A stretch of DNA of 11,914 bases from CAWUIO01 sp963922455 (GTDB taxonomy: Bacteria; Bacteroidota; Bacteroidia; Cytophagales; Microscillaceae). The notes beneath the pieces were generated by a model. It did not search any database. It had not been told where the DNA came from and was given only the letters and a program-made list of their open reading frames with translations. How positions within the stretch are numbered: the first letter of the stretch is position 1; each line of letters starts with the position of its first letter. The stretch lies in assembly GCA_963922455.1 (NCBI GenBank), contig CAWUIO010000160.1, positions 1 to 11,914 of the forward strand, in the 5' to 3' direction. Of the stretch, positions 1-5,611 are shown piece by piece. The translations under genes were made by a program, and so were the position numbers.

Positions 1-192
1 GAACCGGGAGGCGGGACTAATTTACATTGACCTCTCTTTTGGTCTTAGCTTCTCGCTCCATGCTGTCCACTTAGGCTAGGGTCCCGGTTCTTGGTTGAGG
101 CCTCCTATAATCTCTCCTCTTGCTTGTCTGTTCTCACTTCTCCCTTGGCTTAGGGATAGCCGCCCGAATGGGTCGAGACCGCCGCTGGCCGT

Positions 193-228
193 GCGTGGGC
201 CGGCTCGACAGGCTAGCCCGGCCCGCGC
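193..228. repeat. GC-rich inverted repeat (hairpin 1)
   Basis: Bases 193-205 pair with 215-228 in a stem of 13 pairs with one G-T wobble (196/225) and one bulged C (219). The loop is 9 bases (206-214). The 3' arm is also used by hairpin 2, so the two cannot form together in one strand. Confidence 0.7.
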
Positions 229-271
229 TGGCACTATGGTACTCGTTGGTATTTTTCTCCTTAGCGCGGGC
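221..271. repeat. GC-rich inverted repeat (hairpin 2)
   Basis: GCCCGCGCT at 221-229 is the exact reverse complement of AGCGCGGGC at 263-271, a perfect 9-bp stem around a 33-base spacer. Two G-T wobbles (230/262, 231/261) could lengthen it. Its left arm overlaps the right arm of hairpin 1, which gives a pair of alternative folds. Confidence 0.7.
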
Positions 272-278
272 AAGCCCC

Positions 279-302
279 AAACTTTATCTCTTCATAAAGT
301 TT
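279..302. repeat. Perfect AT-rich hairpin
   Basis: AAACTTTAT (279-287) and ATAAAGTTT (294-302) are perfect inverted repeats of 9 bp around the 6-base loop CTCTTC. The stop codon of the doubtful leftward frame (284-286) lies inside the left arm. There is no clear U-tract on either side, so this is not a standard intrinsic terminator. Confidence 0.65.
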
Positions 303-640
303 CGTAAGAGTTTCACTCCAGCCCAAAAGCTAAGGTAGCCCCCCAAAATTATCAAGCGAGGTAATTGATGAAACCAAGACGCTGCTTTGATCCCAGAGGA
401 GACCCCCTGGGATGTATAAGGGGCAAGATCCAAGCTTGCGAGCCATTTTTTTGGGCAAATGTCATACAGATGAGGCCAAAAGAGTTCAAGATTGATCCAG
501 CCTAATTCTTGACCTTGCCAGAACAATTCATATACACATAAGAAAAGGAGTATGGACTTCAAAATCAAGCCTATTAAGGAGATAGCCTGGTGAGCCAAGG
601 GAGTACATGAGTTTGCTGAGGTAGGAAAAGTGGATTGCAT
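284..640 (-). CDS. Possible small membrane protein, unrecognised
   Basis: This leftward frame has an ATG at 638-640 and would encode 118 residues; a TTG start at 692-694 would give 136. Two hydrophobic stretches can be seen, roughly residues 20-42 (beginning ISLIGLILKSILLFLC) and 95-110 (IILGGYLSFWAGVKLL), separated by a Trp-rich linker, and the tail is basic (LRNFMKR). I recognise no family. For it: length, two plausible membrane helices, and a hairpin over its stop. Against it: no neighbour on this strand, no clear promoter, and a setting otherwise full of repeats. It may be a chance frame or the remnant of a gene. Confidence 0.25.
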   Translation of the reverse strand: MQSTFPTSANSCTPLAHQAISLIGLILKSILLFLCVYELFWQGQELGWINLELFWPHLYDICPKKWLASLDLAPYTSQGVSSGIKAASWFHQLPRLIILGGYLSFWAGVKLLRNFMKR

Positions 641-647
641 AATTTTT

Positions 648-700
648 TGAATTTTGAATGTAAGGCGAACACTTTGCCCTTCTTGATATTTCAAAATTCA
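648..700. repeat. 11-bp inverted repeat with nested stem
   Basis: TGAATTTTGAA (648-658) is the exact reverse complement of TTCAAAATTCA (690-700). Within the 31-base loop GGCGAA and TTTGCC form a second stem (one G-T wobble) around a 3-base loop CAC. It sits immediately upstream of the ATG of the doubtful leftward frame at 640, where it would be a structured leader. It may equally be an unrelated cruciform or a repeat unit. Confidence 0.55.
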
Positions 701-1136
701 GCATTTTACGCTCTGATTTTTTCCGCGTATCCAAGGAAATATTGCTGGAAGCTTCCGACTATCCAATACTACGGCTTTCTAGGAGGGAGTCTCAACAGAT
801 TTGGGGATAAAAAAAGCCCCTCATCTGGGATTACGGGATTTCAAATGGGAATGCTTGTGTCTCTAAGTCGCGCACATATTCCCTAGCACAGGTTTTAAAT
901 CTATTGTACAAAAGAACCTCAAGGCATTACCTACAAACAGGTTGATTATACCAAAGGTCGGCTATTACACCATAGATTTTCTACCTAGAAATGGGGAGAT
1001 ACAAGCGTATGTCCCGTGAAACTTTTGGGAAAACCCTATAATTTCTTGTAAATACTGGTTTTCCACTAGGAAATTTTTTAAACTGACCCCTAAATTTAGC
1101 CTATCATTACCAAGTCCAACTCACACGATCAAATCT
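701..1136. other. Intergenic stretch with no recognised gene
   Basis: Short frames here (for example 635-886 on the + strand, opening with TTG) have no protein-like character. The stretch should hold the promoter of the operon that starts at 1137. However, no convincing Bacteroidota-type promoter (TTG, about 19-21 bases, then TAnnTTTG) was found. The nearest match is TAAATTTA at 1091-1098, with the last base wrong and no good upstream partner. Confidence 0.4.
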
Positions 1137-1967
1137 ATGCATACAAACTTATCCTGCTTTTGGCGGTGCACAAGTCTAGGGATACTCTTATGCTTAAGCT
1201 GGAGTTCCCTAGCAGCCCAAGAAATCAGCAATGTACGGGCAGATGCCAATGCCATCACCCGGCAAATTATTATTTCCTATGACCTCAAGCCCACTCAGAG
1301 CCGTTTTGACCGCTTTAAGGTAGAAATATACCTATCCCAAAACGGGGGAGAAAGCTTTTCGGAGTACCCCCTTGAGTGGGTAAACGGCAATGCTGGCTCA
1401 AACCTAGAACCTGGCAAAAACAAAAGGGTGCAATGGAGATATTATCAAGAAGATCCCAATTTTAGCGGAAAAAATGTGGTGTTCCGGGTCAAAGCCGAGC
1501 GGGATATGTTTGCCCATTTTGATCGGATCTCTTCCCTGAAAGGCCCCGAAGGAGCGCTCTACTCCCTTTTAGTACCCGGCTTAGGAGACTATAAAGTCCG
1601 TTCGGGACGTAATTATTGGATGATTACGGCCATAACGTATGGCGTCTTAGGGACTGGCATCTACTTATACTTGGATTCACGAAATACCTTTGATCAGTAC
1701 CGGGATGCCACATCGGTAGATCAAGCCAGCTCCCTTTTAGACCGGGCCCGGGATCAAAACCGGGTTGGGAAAGTGCTTATGGGTACGGGGGCAGCTTTTT
1801 GGCTTACAGATGTGGTTTTGGCTTTTATAAAGGGCCAGAAAAATAAACGGGAGTTAAATCGGCTCAAGAATCAATTGCAAATTGGCCAAGTGCCCCAGGA
1901 AAAATGGCAGTTTACGTGGTCTCCTACCTTTCAACAACCCGGCTTACGATTTGGGTTGCGATTTTAA
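1137..1967 (+). CDS. Exported protein, beta-sandwich-like N-terminus plus hydrophobic C-terminal part
   Basis: Hypothetical exported protein of 276 residues, first gene of the probable operon. Residues 1-27 form a signal peptide (hydrophobic core LGILLCLSW, likely cleavage after LAA before Gln28). Residues 29-122 look like a beta-rich, Ig-like domain with a 'W..G..G..LEPGKNKRVQW' stretch, a pattern I associate with Bacteroidota exported proteins. From about 137 there is SLLVPGLGDYKVRSGRNYW followed by a hydrophobic stretch (163-179), a polar stretch with many Asp and Arg (180-208), and a second hydrophobic stretch (211-232). This resembles the 'PGLGQ...GKYWK' membrane pairs of DUF5683-type Bacteroidota proteins, but the match is from memory. 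The tail 257-276 ends in Phe and is beta-like. The start at 1137 gives a normal signal peptide. The next gene follows after 41 bases. Function unknown. Confidence 0.85.
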   Translation: MHTNLSCFWRCTSLGILLCLSWSSLAAQEISNVRADANAITRQIIISYDLKPTQSRFDRFKVEIYLSQNGGESFSEYPLEWVNGNAGSNLEPGKNKRVQWRYYQEDPNFSGKNVVFRVKAERDMFAHFDRISSLKGPEGALYSLLVPGLGDYKVRSGRNYWMITAITYGVLGTGIYLYLDSRNTFDQYRDATSVDQASSLLDRARDQNRVGKVLMGTGAAFWLTDVVLAFIKGQKNKRELNRLKNQLQIGQVPQEKWQFTWSPTFQQPGLRFGLRF

Positions 1968-2008
1968 ATACAAAAAACACGCTCGAATTACTTTCTCATT
2001 AGAAATTT

Positions 2009-2722
2009 ATGAAAAAAATAATATACCTGCTTCTTTTTACTAGCCTTGTGAGTGCTTGCTTTAGCCCCGAAACCGAAACTTTGGTTGTAACCGGGAATAT
2101 AGAAGTTTTAGATGAAGTTTCGGCTCAAGCCGATGGTATCATTGTGTCCTTGGATGCAGACATAGAACAACATGGGCACTGCTGGATCAATGACACCCTA
2201 GCAAGCCCCAATTTAGAAGACCTTATCAGTCAACTCGGTCCCAGGGACCGTACGGGTAATTTTCAAAGTGTTTTGACAAGTTTAGCACCTCGTACTTCTT
2301 ATGCGGTTCGAGCGTATGCTATCGTGGATGGCAATCCGGTTTTTGGGAAGGTGAGCATTTTTACAACCGAAGGACTTCCCTTTAAACCAGAGGGGCCTCT
2401 TACGTTTGTTATTACCGATATCACCACCCAAAGTGCCCGGGCTATTGCGAGGATCAGTACCCTACCCGACTCAGGTATTATTACGCATGGACATTGCTGG
2501 GCCCTTTTTCAAGGAATTAATCAAGACCCTCCTACCATTGAGCAGGATGATACAACCTCCCTGGGACCAAGAAATTTACCGGGTGAGTTTAGTAGTCAGT
2601 TGACCAATCTCATCATTGGTTCCGAGTATCTTATCCGGGCATACTATATCAGTGAAGAGTCTGGGGTAAACACAGTTGTTTATGAATCACAAACGGAAAC
2701 CTTTCAAACTGTCAGAAACTAA
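2009..2722 (+). CDS. Lipoprotein with two HGHCW/LGPR modules
   Basis: Predicted outer-envelope lipoprotein of 237 residues. A short basic N-terminus and hydrophobic core end in the lipobox LVSAC, so Cys17 would be acylated after signal peptidase II cleavage. Two homologous modules follow. Module 1 (about 27-121) has HGHCW at 55-59, LGPRD at 76-80 and YAVRAY at 98-103. Module 2 (about 131-235) has HGHCW at 160-164, LGPRN at 185-189 and YLIRAY at 207-212. Such modules, with a G/H-x-C-W motif and a final '(V/I)RAY' strand, are common in Bacteroidota surface lipoproteins and resemble fibronectin type III folds. They are usually structural or binding parts rather than enzymes. Only one base separates its stop from the next ATG, which suggests translational coupling to the first delta-60 gene. 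A ligand cannot be inferred. Confidence 0.88.
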   Translation: MKKIIYLLLFTSLVSACFSPETETLVVTGNIEVLDEVSAQADGIIVSLDADIEQHGHCWINDTLASPNLEDLISQLGPRDRTGNFQSVLTSLAPRTSYAVRAYAIVDGNPVFGKVSIFTTEGLPFKPEGPLTFVITDITTQSARAIARISTLPDSGIITHGHCWALFQGINQDPPTIEQDDTTSLGPRNLPGEFSSQLTNLIIGSEYLIRAYYISEESGVNTVVYESQTETFQTVRN

Positions 2723-2723
2723 A

Positions 2724-5600
2724 ATGAAAAAAATATTAACAAGCTATTTCAAAATATTACTCTTCCTTTTTATTGCTCCCTTAGCGTATGGGCAAAGTGT
2801 TGACCTTAATTTTCAAGGCCGAATTGAGGATATTGCTCGCATGGATAAAATCTTACTTCTACAAGACAGTAGTCTACTTTATGCCGGTGATTTTACTTCA
2901 ACTACCATTTCTGAGGAGAATAAACCCGATTCCATTATAGAATTAAGGCAACCTATACGATTAGATATCTCAGGAGAATTTGATTCGGTGTTTACCGCCA
3001 ATGTCGGCCTTGGGATTCAAGCTGGTATTGTACAGGATATGATAGAACAAGAGGATGGCAAAATTATAATCGCAGGAACCTTCCGGGAGTTTAACAATGT
3101 CACGGTTAATAACATGGTACGACTTAATCCGGATGGTAGTATTGACCAGGAGTTCCAGAATAATTTAGGTACAGGTTTCAACGCAAACGTTTCTAGTGTA
3201 GATATCCAAGAGGATGGAAAAATCCTGGCAGTAGGTCCATACAATCGGTTTAATGATCGAGATGCGTCCTCGATTGTACGCCTAAATCCCGATGGTACTA
3301 TTGATGAGACATTTGCCACCAATGTAGGGACTGGCTTTGATGGATCTCCTACAAAAGTGAAAGTACTTCCTAATCAGTATATTTTGGTAAGTGGGGATTT
3401 TAATGTCTACAATACGGTTGCTGTATTAAACGTAATTAGACTTTTACCTGACGGGTCCCTGGATGCTAATTTTACAAATAACACATTTAACTCAGCCCAA
3501 CTAACTGGTGTAATTATTATAGAAGATTTTGTTGTACAATCTACGGGTAACATTCTTTTAAGTGCAGAAACTGTATTTTTAGATCCTGGCACCTTCCAGA
3601 TTTTTATATTACAAAATTTATTCGCTTTGGATTCAATGGGCAATGAAGACCCTAACTTTTTATTTTTTTTAAGTCCATTTATAACGAATGATCTGAGTTT
3701 AATAAGTAGCATGACCTTATTGAGTGATGACCGAGTTGTATTGGGTGGTTTGTTTGAGGTATTTGATTTCCCTTTCTTGTATAATTCTACTTTAGTTACT
3801 ATTGAAGCAAATGGAAGTTTGGATGATGATTTTTTACGCTTTGAAAGCGGATCATTTCTAAATAGTTTCTTTACGAATGAAGTTGTAGCCTATCCCGATG
3901 GGCAATATGTTTTGGGCAGTTCGGGAGTAACCAATGGTTTTCCGTTTAATGTACTATTTCTTGATACTCTGCTTCAGTTTCAAAATGCTTATACTTTATC
4001 CAACCCGGGAAACATCAATACTATTTTAGAACTACCAGATGAACGACTTTTGGTGGGTGGGTCCTTCCAGTTAGTTAATGGAGTTTCGCTACCCAATTTG
4101 GCCATGCTAAGTCCGGAAGGAGCTTTAGACACTACTTTTAATGTCTTTTTAGGCGGTGGCCCTGATGGGGCTGTGAAGGATATTGCATTGCAAGAAGATG
4201 GAAAAATTTTGGTAGTGGGTAGTTTTATTAGTTTTAATAACCAATTCAGGCCAGGTATTATACGTTTAGAAGCTAATGGACAAGAGGATATTGCTTTTGC
4301 TAACAATTTGGGAACCAGTGCTTTTAGCATAAATCAGGTTGAATTATTAAGTAATCAAAAAATTATTTTAGGGGGGGATTTTAGTGAATTTGATGGAGTC
4401 ACCTCAGGGAATATTGCCTGCTTAAATACGGATGGAACCGTAGATACCAATTTTTCAAGTTTTGCAACTCCTGGTTTTACTGTCTTTTTAAATAGTAATC
4501 TAGCTGAAGTGAATGCCTTAGAAGTCCTTCCAGATGATTTTATTATGGTGGGGGGGGAATTTAGTGAAGTAGATGGCTTTATTAGGCCAGGTATTGCTCG
4601 TATATTTCCAGAAGGCTTTATATCACGAACCTTTGACATGCGAGGTCCAGATGGTAGGGTGGACGAAATTATTCGTTTACAAAATGGCGACCTACTCGTA
4701 AGAGGAAACTTCACATCTATTAATGCGGTAGATCGTTCCAATTTGGTTATTTTAAAAAGTGAAGGCGCTCTTGTAGAAGATTTTGATTTGGATTTAGAAT
4801 TCTCTGGAGTTACTGTTAGCACCCAGATTATTGGCGAGGAAGAGCGGATACTTTATGATACACGCTTTAATCCTCTCCCCCAGCCTATTGCACGTGTCAA
4901 TTTTGATGGATCCCTTGATCGCTCTTTTAATCCAGAACTTACCCTCGACAGTAGAGTGGATTATATTAAAGTACTACAAGACAACAATATTTTACTGAGT
5001 ACCAACCAACCGGGAAATCTTATACGACTCATTACTCCTCCCCCCCCCGAAACACCAGTTAACTTACAACTTAGTTCAAGCACAGGTAGGGATGTGCTCC
5101 TAGCTTGGACTTTGCCAAATAACCTGGTAGACTCACTCAATTTTGAAGTACAAAGAGCTACCATTGAAAGCCCTGAACAGTTTTCTTCCCTGGCTATTAC
5201 TGGCTTAGGACAAACCCAGTTCCAGGACAATGATGTAATACCCGATCAACAATATTTTTATCGGGTGCGTGCCATAAATCAAGGAAACTCATCCCCCTTT
5301 AGCAATGTCGCATCTATCAAAGTTTCACCTTTGATCACTGCCGAAGCACCAACCGAGGCATTGCAGCTTCGCCTTTCTCCTAATCCAACCCAAGATGTAT
5401 TGGAACTAAAAGGTGTTAGCTCAAGTAATTCTCCTTGGGAATTTGGTATCTGGGATAGTCGTGGCAAGCTCATACGTCGTCTAAGTCCACCGGATAACGA
5501 TTCCTTACAATGGGATGTATCCGACCTACCAGAAGGTATTTATATTTTAGTGATCACCCAAAATGGGCAAAAGAATCATTTTCGTTGGATCAAAATCTAA
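2724..5600 (+). CDS. Delta-60 repeat protein with FnIII domain and T9SS type A sorting signal (paralogue 1)
   Basis: Large secreted protein of 958 residues. I chose ATG 2724 because it gives a compact signal peptide (MKKILTSYFKILLFLF..., cleavage near AYG before Gln24); an in-frame codon at 2676 lies inside the upstream gene. Residues about 104-255 and 433-745 carry repeats of about 50-60 residues of the form 'QEDGKIL..G.F..(F/Y)N......RLNPDG(S/T)(I/L)D..F', the delta-60 repeat, thought to form a beta-propeller-like surface structure. Residues 255-430 are a more degenerate, Phe-rich block. A fibronectin type III domain follows at about 777-868 (YFYRVRAIN near its end). Residues 881-958 are a T9SS type A C-terminal domain (LSPNPTQDVLEL, LPEGIYILVI, final RWIKI), which directs export and anchoring at the cell surface. 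The gene contains G7 (4371-4377), G8 (4550-4557) and C9 (5040-5048) tracts. Its paralogue starts 11 bases downstream. Ligand unknown. Confidence 0.93.
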   Translation: MKKILTSYFKILLFLFIAPLAYGQSVDLNFQGRIEDIARMDKILLLQDSSLLYAGDFTSTTISEENKPDSIIELRQPIRLDISGEFDSVFTANVGLGIQAGIVQDMIEQEDGKIIIAGTFREFNNVTVNNMVRLNPDGSIDQEFQNNLGTGFNANVSSVDIQEDGKILAVGPYNRFNDRDASSIVRLNPDGTIDETFATNVGTGFDGSPTKVKVLPNQYILVSGDFNVYNTVAVLNVIRLLPDGSLDANFTNNTFNSAQLTGVIIIEDFVVQSTGNILLSAETVFLDPGTFQIFILQNLFALDSMGNEDPNFLFFLSPFITNDLSLISSMTLLSDDRVVLGGLFEVFDFPFLYNSTLVTIEANGSLDDDFLRFESGSFLNSFFTNEVVAYPDGQYVLGSSGVTNGFPFNVLFLDTLLQFQNAYTLSNPGNINTILELPDERLLVGGSFQLVNGVSLPNLAMLSPEGALDTTFNVFLGGGPDGAVKDIALQEDGKILVVGSFISFNNQFRPGIIRLEANGQEDIAFANNLGTSAFSINQVELLSNQKIILGGDFSEFDGVTSGNIACLNTDGTVDTNFSSFATPGFTVFLNSNLAEVNALEVLPDDFIMVGGEFSEVDGFIRPGIARIFPEGFISRTFDMRGPDGRVDEIIRLQNGDLLVRGNFTSINAVDRSNLVILKSEGALVEDFDLDLEFSGVTVSTQIIGEEERILYDTRFNPLPQPIARVNFDGSLDRSFNPELTLDSRVDYIKVLQDNNILLSTNQPGNLIRLITPPPPETPVNLQLSSSTGRDVLLAWTLPNNLVDSLNFEVQRATIESPEQFSSLAITGLGQTQFQDNDVIPDQQYFYRVRAINQGNSSPFSNVASIKVSPLITAEAPTEALQLRLSPNPTQDVLELKGVSSSNSPWEFGIWDSRGKLIRRLSPPDNDSLQWDVSDLPEGIYILVITQNGQKNHFRWIKI
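5040..5048 (+). repeat. C9 homopolymer within coding sequence
   Basis: Nine consecutive C encode the last three prolines of a Pro4 linker (residues 772-775) between the delta-60 array and the fibronectin domain of the upstream paralogue. The equivalent linker in the second paralogue (TPPEPSTP) has no such run. A one-base slip here would remove both the fibronectin and the T9SS sorting domains. Confidence 0.9.
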
Positions 5601-5611
5601 TACACCTGACT

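Larger units (their letters stand above)
1..302. other. GC-rich, hairpin-dense non-coding segment
   Basis: The stretch from about 160 to 275 is clearly richer in G and C than the AT-leaning genes that follow, and no reading frame in it looks like a protein. The leftward frame across 76-273 opens only with TTG and gives a low-complexity Arg/Pro/Gly/Ala peptide. What the segment does show is clustered inverted repeats: 9 bp at 1-9 against 82-90, a small one at 141-156, a long GC stem at 193-228, a second one at 221-271 and an AT-rich one at 279-302. It could be a structured RNA, a dispersed repeat of REP type, or the edge of a mobile element that continues to the left. I recognise no RNA family. 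Confidence 0.5.

Noticed and set aside
76..273. Leftward frame giving an Arg/Pro/Gly/Ala-rich peptide
   Set aside because: It opens with TTG, is low in complexity and is explained by the GC-rich hairpin sequence. No supporting context was found.
812..835. A7 next to GCCCC...GGG, resembling a leftward terminator
   Set aside because: The stem would be only 3-4 bp and no leftward gene lies to its right.
3017..5473. Several leftward frames of 64-155 codons inside the delta-60 genes
   Set aside because: They are antisense shadows of the repeat-coding sequence, Ser/Pro/Lys-rich with no domain character.
5510..5611. 34-residue N-terminal extension of the second delta-60 protein
   Set aside because: It overlaps the end of the first delta-60 gene in another frame, and the signal peptide begins at 5612.
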